From assembly GCF_003610405.1 (NCBI RefSeq), contig NZ_RAQC01000002.1:558001-622000 (forward strand): a stretch of 64,000 bases of DNA. Direction: 5' to 3'. The DNA is from Microbacterium sp. AG238. GTDB lineage: Bacteria > Actinomycetota > Actinomycetes > Actinomycetales > Microbacteriaceae. The notes beneath the pieces were generated by a model, which did not search any database, was not told the origin of the DNA, and saw only the letters and a program-made list of their open reading frames with translations. Numbering within the stretch: the stretch's first letter is position 1; every line of letters begins with the position of its first letter. The translations under genes were made by a program, and so were the position numbers. Positions 26,315 through 33,480 of the stretch are shown here, piece after piece.

Positions 26315-26330
26315 TAGAACAGATGTTCTA
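26315..26330 (+). promoter_or_regulatory. LexA-type (SOS box) operator
   Basis: The 16-bp perfect palindrome TAGAACAGATGTTCTA contains GAAC-N4-GTTC, the core of the Gram-positive/actinobacterial LexA box. It overlaps a possible -10 (TATAGA at 26313) and ends 43 bp before ATG 26373. It should place the second lysin unit under host SOS control. Confidence 0.7.
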
Positions 26331-26372
26331 CGCTGGAAGCCAGGAAGAGCAACGTCAGGGAAGGGACATCTC

Positions 26373-27131
26373 ATGCCAACTCTCTCGCGGCCGGTCGAGC
26401 CGGACGCCCCATACAAAGGGGGGTGGGGAAGCTACACGGGCCACAGAGGCATCGACTACGGCTGGTGGACCGCTGACCCCGTGCGCACGCAGCGTGTCTA
26501 CGCGGCACTCGGCGGCCGGGTCTCATCGGTCTACCGCGACGGCGGAAACAACAACGACTGGGGCAACCGGGTCATCATCGACCACGGCTACGGCATCCAG
26601 ACGACGTACAGCCATCTGCGTACCGGCGACGTTTACGTGAACGTCGGCGACCTGGTGTCGACCGGCCACCACCTCGCTCGAATGGGGACCACAGGTCGAT
26701 CCGACGGAGTGCACCTGCACTTCGAGCTCTACATCGATGGCGACCGGGTCGACCCGGAGCCGTACTTCATCACACCGCTGCCGCGAATCCCCAACACACC
26801 CCAGCCTGAACCCGAACCGGAGGACGACATGTTCACAGACGAAGACCGCAACCTGCTCCGTGGCGCAGCCACCGCAGCCCGCCCCCTGATCCGCCGTCCG
26901 GATGGCTCGGTGTTCTTTGCCGATCCGATCGGCGCAGACCACCTCGGTGATTTCCGCAGCGCGGACATCGGCGTCGGCGAGTTTCTCGCGACCGCCGAGA
27001 ACGTCTGGGGAACACCGAAGTCGGTCGGCGCGCGCGAGTTCGACATCGCTGTCGCGATTGCTAACCGCCGCTGGGACCGAAAGCGCGAGCAGATCGTCGA
27101 CGCGGTAGTCGCGGCGATCGCCGCGCAGTGA
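26373..27131 (+). CDS. M23 peptidase endolysin 2, SOS-box promoter
   Basis: A 252-residue enzyme preceded by AAGGGAC. The M23 motifs are HRGID (His24, Asp28), YSHL (His81) and HLHFE (His114, His116). After a Pro/Glu linker (PQPEPEPEDDM) comes a 100-residue C-terminal domain with a charged helix at its end (RRWDRKREQIVDAVVAAI). An internal GGAGG-ACGAC-ATG at 26829 lies exactly at the linker. It is the first gene of a second lysis unit separated from the late operon by a terminator. Confidence 0.83.
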   Translation: MPTLSRPVEPDAPYKGGWGSYTGHRGIDYGWWTADPVRTQRVYAALGGRVSSVYRDGGNNNDWGNRVIIDHGYGIQTTYSHLRTGDVYVNVGDLVSTGHHLARMGTTGRSDGVHLHFELYIDGDRVDPEPYFITPLPRIPNTPQPEPEPEDDMFTDEDRNLLRGAATAARPLIRRPDGSVFFADPIGADHLGDFRSADIGVGEFLATAENVWGTPKSVGAREFDIAVAIANRRWDRKREQIVDAVVAAIAAQ

Positions 27132-27158
27132 GCCGGCCTCGGCAGAAAGGAGTCAGCT

Positions 27159-28127
27159 TTGCTCTGGCCAAACGGTAAGAAGACCGAGCCAAGACGCTCG
27201 GATATGTACGGCCCGCGGGATCCCATCTACGACCCCGACTACGGGTGGACGCGCGCGTTTCATCTCGGGCAGGACTGGAACATCGGTGGATCAGTTCACG
27301 CGATCGCACCAGGAGTGGTCATCGAGGCCGGCCGCGGTGGCGATCCCGGGGTTGGTGGCGAGTCGTGGATGGGGCTGCAGGTGCTCATCGATCACGGCAT
27401 CGTCGAGGGTCGCCGACTCTATACCCGGTCGTGCCACATGTCGCGGCTGTCCGTATCGAAGGGGTCTTGGATCCCGGAGGGAACTCAGCTCGGCATCGAA
27501 GGCCAGACGGGACTTTCGCGGGGCGTGCATCTTCACCTCGAGATGTACCTCGACGGCACCTGGCGCGCATCCGGCACTGACCCGGGCAACACGATCGCCC
27601 CCATCCCTTACATCACCAATCATCTTTCTGACCCCCAGCCTGAACCGGAGGACGACATGTACGACCAGAACGCACGCAACGAGCTCTTCGCCGAGCTCCG
27701 TAAGCTCACCGAAGAGATCAAGCGATTCGCGTCGCCGCTGAAGCTCTTCACCTACGGCACGGGCATCGTTGCCGTGAACCCGCAGACCGGGAAGTCGATG
27801 GTCCTTAGTGCGGGCTACCCCGAGCTGCTGGCCCATCTCGGCTACGCAGGCGGTGGCGCGCCCGTCGTCGAGCAGGGCCAGCTCAACTACGCCACCAACT
27901 ATGTGGGCGATGCAGTGGGCATCCCGAGCCTGAAGCTCAGCGGAATGTCGGCGCAGACGATCGCCGAGGTGGAGCGCACGGTGGCTGAGAACCGTGTCGC
28001 TCTCTCGCAGGATCAGTACGACCGAATCGTCGATGAGGTGGCGGCCGCTGTTCGCGCCGACGGCGTCGACGGCGTTGAGAAGGCGCTCAGCGCCCGCACG
28101 ACCGTGATCGCGCCGATCGAGGCGTAA
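27159..28127 (+). CDS. M23 peptidase endolysin 3
   Basis: A 322-residue enzyme with an unusual TTG start at 27159, decided by GAAAGGAG ten bases upstream. The M23 motifs are HLGQD (His35, Asp39), SCHMS (His93) and HLHLE (His124, His126). The linker PQPEPEDDM carries GGAG-GACGAC-ATG at 27657, and the C-terminal domain (MYDQNARNELFAELRKL) is about 156 residues and unlike those of the other two. It is co-transcribed with endolysin 2. Three M23 enzymes in one prophage is unusual. Confidence 0.82.
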   Translation: MLWPNGKKTEPRRSDMYGPRDPIYDPDYGWTRAFHLGQDWNIGGSVHAIAPGVVIEAGRGGDPGVGGESWMGLQVLIDHGIVEGRRLYTRSCHMSRLSVSKGSWIPEGTQLGIEGQTGLSRGVHLHLEMYLDGTWRASGTDPGNTIAPIPYITNHLSDPQPEPEDDMYDQNARNELFAELRKLTEEIKRFASPLKLFTYGTGIVAVNPQTGKSMVLSAGYPELLAHLGYAGGGAPVVEQGQLNYATNYVGDAVGIPSLKLSGMSAQTIAEVERTVAENRVALSQDQYDRIVDEVAAAVRADGVDGVEKALSARTTVIAPIEA

Positions 28128-28154
28128 CCCGCCTGGCGAGCCGTACACCCGGAC

Positions 28155-28192
28155 GGCCCCGGTAGCCCTTCGCTGCGGAGGGGTGCCGGGGC
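28155..28192 (+). terminator. Hairpin between converging genes
   Basis: GCCCCGGTAGCCCTTC pairs with GAGGGGTGCCGGGGC around a 7-nt loop, with one bulge or mismatch. It serves the lysin unit on the plus strand and the gene at 28203 on the minus strand. Confidence 0.7.
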
Positions 28193-28202
28193 TGGGTCGC
28201 GC

Positions 28203-29180
28203 CTAGGGCACCCTCTTGATTACCTGCTCGAGCAGCGGCTGAAGCAGGTTGGTGGCCTCTCCCGACTTGCTGCTTTCGGGCGGCGGAGCGAGGACGCGAC
28301 GTGTGAACATCTCAAACATTGCGTCCTGCACTTTCTGATCATCGATTCGTTCGACAAAGCCCCGGAATGACTTGAGCTGCACCTGGATCGCTCGTGCCCA
28401 AGTGGCTATTCGCCGGTGGTGTGAGGACTGTCGCGCGGTGTACGCCGCGATCGCGCCGAGAGCTGAGACGATCGCGACTCGAAAGACGACACCCTGCCAA
28501 TTGATCTCCCGGCTGAGGTTCTCAGCCAGGAACCCGACCCCGCCCAGTGTGGCCAGCACCAAGACCACCAAGGTCCACCTGCGCCAGTTCCTGGCCGAAC
28601 TAGCTTCTTCTGTAGCGACTGTGTCGAACGACGACTCAAGGGCGGTCGTGGCGGCTTCACTCGCTGCCGCCCGTGCCGACTCCAGCGCCACTTCCGCTTT
28701 CCGGGCAGATTCGGCCGCCGACGAACTGACCTCCTCGGCGCGTGTCGCAGCAGAGCTGATTAGACCCTGGACCGTAACAAGAAGCTGAACGTCCTCGAGG
28801 CCTCGCTCGAGCGACACCTTCACGCTGTGTCGCGTGGGGTGCGCAGGGTCGGTGGAACGGTCATCGGCAACTGACCCGAGGGTGATCGCCACGCGCGCCG
28901 CGGAAGTGTTGAGCAGACTCGCACGCTCGCCGTCTGTGGCCCTCGTAAAACGGCCGATAGAGTCAGCGAGCTCATCTGCAGCCTGTGCGAGGTCACGGTG
29001 GGTAGATTCTGCGACATCCATCGACTGAGCCAGTATCAACGCAGTCAGCGTCTGCCGCGTCAACCGCTGCACTGCAATCCGAAGGACCTCATCACGGTTA
29101 GGGTCAGCCCCGGCAGCTTCTAGGTCGCTTTGGGCTCGTTGCAGACGGCCAAAGACCGGACGGTAGTCCCAAGATGTCAC
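28203..29180 (-). CDS. Membrane protein with long coiled coil (moron)
   Basis: A 325-residue protein transcribed against the phage late genes. A helical N-terminal half with a Ser/Ala/Glu coiled coil (about residues 135-190, AESARKAEVALESARAAAS) precedes two adjacent membrane helices (WTLVVLVLATLGGVGFLAEN, VFRVAIVSALGAIAAYTA) and a soluble basic tail. I do not recognise it. Independent orientation near the attachment site is typical of lysogenic-conversion or superinfection genes. Confidence 0.62.
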   Translation of the reverse strand: MTSWDYRPVFGRLQRAQSDLEAAGADPNRDEVLRIAVQRLTRQTLTALILAQSMDVAESTHRDLAQAADELADSIGRFTRATDGERASLLNTSAARVAITLGSVADDRSTDPAHPTRHSVKVSLERGLEDVQLLVTVQGLISSAATRAEEVSSSAAESARKAEVALESARAAASEAATTALESSFDTVATEEASSARNWRRWTLVVLVLATLGGVGFLAENLSREINWQGVVFRVAIVSALGAIAAYTARQSSHHRRIATWARAIQVQLKSFRGFVERIDDQKVQDAMFEMFTRRVLAPPPESSKSGEATNLLQPLLEQVIKRVP

Positions 29181-29245
29181 GAGTCGAAGTGTACGGCGTG
29201 TCGATCGCGGGGCGCGCGTACCGGATCGAGGGTCACAGACCGGTA

Positions 29246-29572
29246 CTAGGACTGCTGGGCTACCCCGCGTCGTCGTAGACCCTCCTCGACCCAGCGGTTC
29301 GTGCCGGGGATGCTACTTAGCGCCATCGCGAGCACGTGAGTCTCGGGGGAATCGAAATAGCCGGCCCATAGACCTGCCGCCCTAGTGAGGATATCGTCGC
29401 GCCCATGAGCGGCGGCGGCGAGCTCGGCGATGACAGGCTCGGGGTCGCGGGTGTACTGGTTGCGGGCGCAAATCGCCGACAGTTCCACGTCGAGCCGGGT
29501 GTCAGGTTCGAGCGGTGACCTCATGACCGGGTTCTCCACTTCTCCGGCCGAGAGGGAGCTATCGTACGACAC
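29246..29572 (-). CDS. Hypothetical prophage protein
   Basis: A 108-residue soluble protein with helical content (VIAELAAAAHGRDDILTRAAG, ALSSIPGTNRWVEEGLRRRG). No motif is recognised. It lies on the minus strand between 28203-29180 and small plus-strand genes; a separate promoter is expected around 29580-29610. Confidence 0.5.
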   Translation of the reverse strand: MSYDSSLSAGEVENPVMRSPLEPDTRLDVELSAICARNQYTRDPEPVIAELAAAAHGRDDILTRAAGLWAGYFDSPETHVLAMALSSIPGTNRWVEEGLRRRGVAQQS

Positions 29573-29613
29573 TCGCCGCGCACAGCTCGGCGGCGGACCG
29601 ATACCGTGTGGGC

Positions 29614-29769
29614 ATGGCGAACTTCGACCTCGTGTGGGTCATCTCGATCACGGCGGGGCTGCTTGGCCTCATCATCACCCTGTTGGTCACCTACTGGGTG
29701 ATCCGCCTGGCGGTCACACATGCCCTCCGCTCGCATGAGCGGTGGGTGGCGGACGGCGGCGACCGCTAA
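29614..29769 (+). CDS. 51-residue single-pass membrane protein
   Basis: An open frame of 51 codons from ATG 29614 with one clean transmembrane helix (SITAGLLGLIITLLVTYWVI) and a charged tail ending ADGGDR. The stop lies 5 nt before the next start. Such small membrane proteins are frequent at prophage ends; the function is unknown. Confidence 0.55.
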   Translation: MANFDLVWVISITAGLLGLIITLLVTYWVIRLAVTHALRSHERWVADGGDR

Positions 29770-29774
29770 GGCCG

Positions 29775-29951
29775 ATGATCCATCACGACGGCTTCGACAT
29801 CGGCACTGAGCCGGGTTGCGAGATCTGCGGCACAGTCATGCGCACGGTCGACGGCTGTTATCGGTGCGGCGGATGCGGGTGGGAGCTCGCCATCCCGTGG
29901 ACCGAGAGACCTGCGGGCGGGGATGTCCTGCCAGGATTCGTCGGTTTCTGA
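29775..29951 (+). CDS. Small zinc-ribbon protein
   Basis: A 58-residue protein from ATG 29775. Two cysteine knuckles, CEIC and CYRCGGCGW, form a clear zinc ribbon. The frame continues upstream to 29742 but that part overlaps the preceding gene. Phage-encoded zinc-ribbon proteins often act as transcription or replication accessory factors; nothing specific can be said here. Confidence 0.55.
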   Translation: MIHHDGFDIGTEPGCEICGTVMRTVDGCYRCGGCGWELAIPWTERPAGGDVLPGFVGF

Positions 29952-30060
29952 CCCGACTCTCACGTGCTCCCTGTCCGCGCGCAAAGGTCACTGCCGGCTT
30001 GATGACTGGGGGCCCGTCTCTGATCGCGACGGGGGTGAAGAAAGGAAAGCCGGAACGGAG

Positions 30061-30480
30061 ATGATTCCGGTGAAGCCGATCACATCGATCACGACTAAGC
30101 GCGACGGCATTCTCGACACAAAGGTCTCGGTGATCACGGCGGGGAACACTGTCGATTTCCGCGTCTCGCACGCCGAGGCGAAGATCGTGAAGGACACGCT
30201 TACGCAGCTCATGACAGGCGGGACGCCCCCGGTTCAGGCCGAACCGACCGGCACGCCGGTCAGCTCGGCGCCTCTTACGGTCACTCGAGACGGCTGGTCG
30301 TATGCGATGGCCGCGTTGCGGCGCGTGCGGTGGATGGCCGGCGTCTCAGCGGTCGACTCCGCTGGCCGATCAGCGCCGCTCGAATGCAGAGGTCGACTGG
30401 CAGCGGGGATTGGCGTCCGCTTTGGCGCGGCTCGCTCACCGTTTACTCACCGTTTTGCGCGCGTACTTGGCTGTACTTAG
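30061..30480 (+). CDS. Last prophage ORF, runs into the att region
   Basis: A 139-residue frame from ATG 30061 (MIPVKPITSITTKRDGI). The first about 70 residues are protein-like, with strands (ILDTKVSVITAGNTVDFRV) and a helix (EAKIVKDTLTQLM). The remainder is Arg/Ala-rich and overlaps the CTCACCGTTT and GTACTT repeats, so the true C-terminus may be shorter in the free phage or fused at integration. Function unknown. Confidence 0.45.
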   Translation: MIPVKPITSITTKRDGILDTKVSVITAGNTVDFRVSHAEAKIVKDTLTQLMTGGTPPVQAEPTGTPVSSAPLTVTRDGWSYAMAALRRVRWMAGVSAVDSAGRSAPLECRGRLAAGIGVRFGAARSPFTHRFARVLGCT

Positions 30481-30535
30481 CCGTACTGCGGGCCCGCGTA
30501 GCCGCGGAAAGTACAGGAAAGTACAGGAGAGTACT
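30435..30535 (+). repeat. Helically phased direct repeats beside att core
   Basis: Two copies of CTCACCGTTT (30435, 30446; 11-bp period) are followed by three GTACTT/G at 30463, 30473 and 30483 (10-bp period) and three AGTAC at 30510, 30520 and 30530 (10-bp period, opposite orientation). Regular one-turn spacing next to an attachment core is typical of integrase arm-type or excisionase sites. Confidence 0.65.
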
Positions 30536-30540
30536 AGCCG

Positions 30541-30584
30541 CTTCGAAAACGGGGGTTACGGGTTCGAGTCCCGTAGTCGGCTCA
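30541..30584 (+). other. Prophage attachment site: tRNA 3' end remnant
   Basis: The T-arm ACGGG-TTCGAGT-CCCGT (30558-30574), the acceptor 3' strand AGTCGGC and T73 (to 30582) are intact, but sequence upstream of 30541 cannot form the anticodon or D arms. This is therefore the duplicated core left at the right end, and the working tRNA gene should lie beyond the left end of the window. The acceptor would pair with GCCGACT, like tRNA-Thr, but an Arg-type anticodon loop (CTTCGAA) is also conceivable. Confidence 0.7.
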
Positions 30585-30619
30585 GAAAGACGCTGATCGG
30601 GCGTCATCCGCTGCGCGGC

Positions 30620-31267
30620 TCAGCTTGCGAGAATCCGTCCCATCACGTCGCGGGCGAGGCCTGCCGCGGTCGTCTCGTCCACGAGCGTCGCATCGACGAT
30701 CACCCACACTCCGTCACTCAGCGCGTACGCGAGAACACTCCCGATGCCGTCTTCGACAGCGCGATAGAACACGTCGACGCCCGAGGACGCATCCTGGCTG
30801 TACTCGCTCGACGTGCTCAGCGCGGTCTGCAGTTCCCGCTCGGCCTGAGCCTCGAGAAGGGCGACCTCCAGGTTCACGACGCCGTCCGACTGCGGGATGC
30901 CCCACCCGCAGCTCGTTGTCGTGCGTGCGGCCTCGTACGCGGCGCGGGCGAGCGGGCCGGGCAGGGCCTCGGCGCTCCACGCGATGGTGGAGAGCGGACC
31001 GATCCTGGCGTCGTCACGAGCCACCGCGCGTACCTGCTCGGTGGTCAGCATGTCGTCGCACGGCGGTATCGACACGACATTTCGCGTAGGGGTGGGTGTC
31101 GGGGTCGACGGGTTGGTCTCCGGAGTCTGCCGTGGTGCTTGCGAGGGAGGAGGCGTCGTCGAGAGCACCTCTTCCTCGGCAGGGGTCTCCGCGGTGCAAC
31201 CGGTCGCAGCGAGAACGAGGGCCAGTGAGATCAGACCGACGTGGCGCAGACGGGGCTGTAGCTCCAT
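30620..31267 (-). CDS. Secreted lipoprotein
   Basis: A 215-residue protein with a lipoprotein signal peptide and lipobox (LVLAATGC, Cys at about residue 24), then a Pro/Thr-rich spacer (TPETNPSTPTPTPT) that spans the cell wall and a folded domain (DDMLTTEQVRAVARDDAR, SCGWGIPQ, VDVFYRAVEDGIGSVLAY). The domain resembles DUF3558-like exported lipoproteins of actinobacteria, but the match is not firm. It is the first chromosomal gene right of the prophage. Confidence 0.72.
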   Translation of the reverse strand: MELQPRLRHVGLISLALVLAATGCTAETPAEEEVLSTTPPPSQAPRQTPETNPSTPTPTPTRNVVSIPPCDDMLTTEQVRAVARDDARIGPLSTIAWSAEALPGPLARAAYEAARTTTSCGWGIPQSDGVVNLEVALLEAQAERELQTALSTSSEYSQDASSGVDVFYRAVEDGIGSVLAYALSDGVWVIVDATLVDETTAAGLARDVMGRILAS

Positions 31268-31291
31268 GTCTGAAACGCTATCGTGGCGCGC

Positions 31292-31651
31292 TCAGATGAT
31301 GTCGATCGCTCCGCCGAAGTCGTCGTTCCACGACGACGGGTCCTCGACATTCGACCCCAGGTCGGACTCCGGCTGGCGCCGGGGGAAGTCGGGATGCAGC
31401 TGCAACCAGCCGACGGCATCCTCGAAGTCGGGTTCGGGGATGTCGACGGCCGCGGGCCGCGAGAGGATGTGAATGCCGCTCCCGATCACGAGGTCGACCT
31501 GCGCGGGCTCGTCCGAACCGGGCTCGATGGCGAGGATGGTGACGACCTCGCTTCCCGAGGTCGCCGCGACGCTCGCCGTCAGAGCCAGCAGGGCACGGGC
31601 GACAGCATCGCTGGTGATGAAAGTCTCGCCCCCGTACTTCACGTAACGCAT
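31292..31651 (-). CDS. Conserved hypothetical protein
   Basis: A 119-residue protein; ATG 31651 (MRYVKYGGETFITSD) is taken because the upstream extension is Ser/Arg-rich and unlike protein. It has an alanine-rich helix (AVARALLALTASVAAT), a strand pair (VVTILAIEPG, QVDLVIGSGIHIL) and an acidic tail. No known family is recognised; it looks like a cytoplasmic protein confined to Microbacteriaceae. Confidence 0.55.
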   Translation of the reverse strand: MRYVKYGGETFITSDAVARALLALTASVAATSGSEVVTILAIEPGSDEPAQVDLVIGSGIHILSRPAAVDIPEPDFEDAVGWLQLHPDFPRRQPESDLGSNVEDPSSWNDDFGGAIDII

Positions 31652-31736
31652 CGCCCTGCACGATGCCACGGCAGCCCCCCGACGAGCACGGGGTTGCAAA
31701 GTCGAGTGCGGCGGGCTAGCGCGCGCGCTCGTCGTG

Positions 31737-32012
31737 TCACTGCTTCCGGATGTTGACGAGCTGCCAGCCCTCGGGCACCTTTGCGAACAGGGCTGCGCGG
31801 TCGTCTGCTTCGATGTCGCGCAGGCCATCGCGGCGCTGGTAGGTCGCGGTGGCTTTGAGCTCGGTGCTGCCCTTGATCATCTGCACCGGTGCCGACACGA
31901 GGTCGAAACCCTCGGGGGCCGCAGCCTGTGCCTGATCCCGGATCTCCTCGAGCGAGTGCCCCGCGAGTTCGACGGAGGTGTTCTCGACCCGACGAATGGT
32001 GCCCACGTACAT
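31737..32012 (-). CDS. Small conserved protein
   Basis: A 91-residue alpha/beta protein (MYVGTIRRVENTSVELAGHS, STELKATATYQRRDG, DDRAALFAKVPEGWQLVNI). I cannot name a family. Neighbours on both sides are small minus-strand genes of similar style, perhaps one operon. Confidence 0.55.
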   Translation of the reverse strand: MYVGTIRRVENTSVELAGHSLEEIRDQAQAAAPEGFDLVSAPVQMIKGSTELKATATYQRRDGLRDIEADDRAALFAKVPEGWQLVNIRKQ

Positions 32013-32034
32013 GGGAACCAGCCTAGGCCGGGTG

Positions 32035-32400
32035 TCAGTCGAGACCGACCGCGTCGGCTCGGTCGGGCAGCGGCGTGGGGTCCTGGCTGCTGCGGCTGCG
32101 CGGCGCGGGTTCGGGGGTGAGGTAGAGGCCGCTGCCGGAGTTCGCGACCGCGGTGAGCGCTTCGAGCCAATCGCGATTCAGCTGCGGTGAGCGATGGCCG
32201 TGGAACTTGAAGACCAGGTCGGCGTTCTGATGGATCCACACCGACCGACGGCCGTCGCCGATGCTCACATCATCGCGCCACGTGAAGAAGAAGCACTCGT
32301 TGCGGCGCAGCTTGGATCCGATGACCTGTTGCAGGTGCGCGAGCGCGCGATCCTCGATCTCGACCTTGGTGTTGCCGTTGCCATAGATGAATCGCCCCAT
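32035..32400 (-). CDS. DUF7882-type small protein
   Basis: A 121-residue protein starting at ATG 32400 (MGRFIYGNGNTKVEIEDRAL). The start MG-x-F-x-YG, the LAHLQQVIGSKLRRNECFFFTW block, GRRSVWIHQNADLVFKFHG, and a late GLYLTPEP strand match a small Microbacteriaceae family (DUF7882) sometimes mislabelled ATP-dependent DNA ligase. No ligase motif is present. Function unknown. Confidence 0.65.
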   Translation of the reverse strand: MGRFIYGNGNTKVEIEDRALAHLQQVIGSKLRRNECFFFTWRDDVSIGDGRRSVWIHQNADLVFKFHGHRSPQLNRDWLEALTAVANSGSGLYLTPEPAPRSRSSQDPTPLPDRADAVGLD

Positions 32401-32519
32401 GATGATCCCCGTCCTCCTCATCCACGCTCCCGGTTCGCCACGACAGCGTCAAGAGGGGGCACACGCAGTGCGAGGCCGCGGTTCGTGGTGTGCGGCGCTC
32501 CTGATGCACTATTGACCGA

Positions 32520-33473
32520 GTGACCGACCAGATCCGACCCCCAGCTCTACCGCTCGGCGTGGCGATCGCCGCGACGGTGTTCATCGGCGTCCTCACCGCC
32601 GTGCAGGCGCGCATCAACGGTGCGCTCGGCGCCGCGATCGGAGACGGTTTCGTCGCGGCATCCATCTCGTTCGGAACCGGGCTGGTGCTGATCCTCGTGA
32701 TCACCCTGTCGGTGCCCAGCGGCCGGCGGGGTCTGCGCCTGCTCGTGGCGGGGGCGGGGCGCGGCATCCCGATCTGGATGCTGCTCGGCGGGCTCGCCGG
32801 GGCCGTCACGGTCGCGACCCAGGGGCTCACGGTCGCCACGATCGGCGTGGCGCTGTTCACCGTCGGTCTCGTGGCGGGGCAGACGGCAGGAGGGCTGGTG
32901 CTCGACCGCGTCGGGTACGGCCCCGCCGGTGTCGTGGCCGTGACCGTCCCGCGCCTGGTAGGCGGACTGCTGGCGATCGTCGGCGTCGTGCTCTGCGCGC
33001 TCGGGCAGCGGGGCGAGCCCGTCGCCTGGTGGATGCTGGCGCTACCGCTGATCGCGGGAGCCGGCATCGCCTGGCAGCAGGGGACGAACGGCCGGTTGCG
33101 TCAGGAGCTGGGCAGCCCCCTCTCGACGACGGTGGTGAACTTCACAGGCGGCTCGATCGCGCTGGGTATCGCCGCGGCGGTGAGCGTGACGGTCAACGGG
33201 ATGCCGTCGGAGCTGCCCGCCGAACCCTGGATGTACCTCGGCGGGGCGATGGGCGTCGTGTACATCGTCATCTCGGCCGCTCTGGTGAAGCGCACCGGAG
33301 TGCTGCTCCTCGGCCTCGGATCGGTGGTCGGGTTGCTCGCCGCGTCGATCGTCCTCGACGCGATCGCACCGCCGCCGTCGGGGCCTTCGCTGTTGGCCGC
33401 GACGACCGCTGCTGCCGTCGCATTCGTCGGTGTCGTCATCGCGGTCGTGCCGTGGCGGCGACGCGTGCGCTGA
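32520..33473 (+). CDS. DMT-family transporter (YdcZ type)
   Basis: A 317-residue integral membrane protein with about ten helices in two homologous halves. The halves start similarly (AVQARINGALGAAIGDGFVAA and AWQQGTNGRLRQELGSPLSTT), the hallmark of the YdcZ/DUF606 branch of drug/metabolite transporters. The substrate is unknown. It is divergent from the DUF7882 gene. Confidence 0.8.
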   Translation: MTDQIRPPALPLGVAIAATVFIGVLTAVQARINGALGAAIGDGFVAASISFGTGLVLILVITLSVPSGRRGLRLLVAGAGRGIPIWMLLGGLAGAVTVATQGLTVATIGVALFTVGLVAGQTAGGLVLDRVGYGPAGVVAVTVPRLVGGLLAIVGVVLCALGQRGEPVAWWMLALPLIAGAGIAWQQGTNGRLRQELGSPLSTTVVNFTGGSIALGIAAAVSVTVNGMPSELPAEPWMYLGGAMGVVYIVISAALVKRTGVLLLGLGSVVGLLAASIVLDAIAPPPSGPSLLAATTAAAVAFVGVVIAVVPWRRRVR

Positions 33474-33480
33474 GCGGAAT

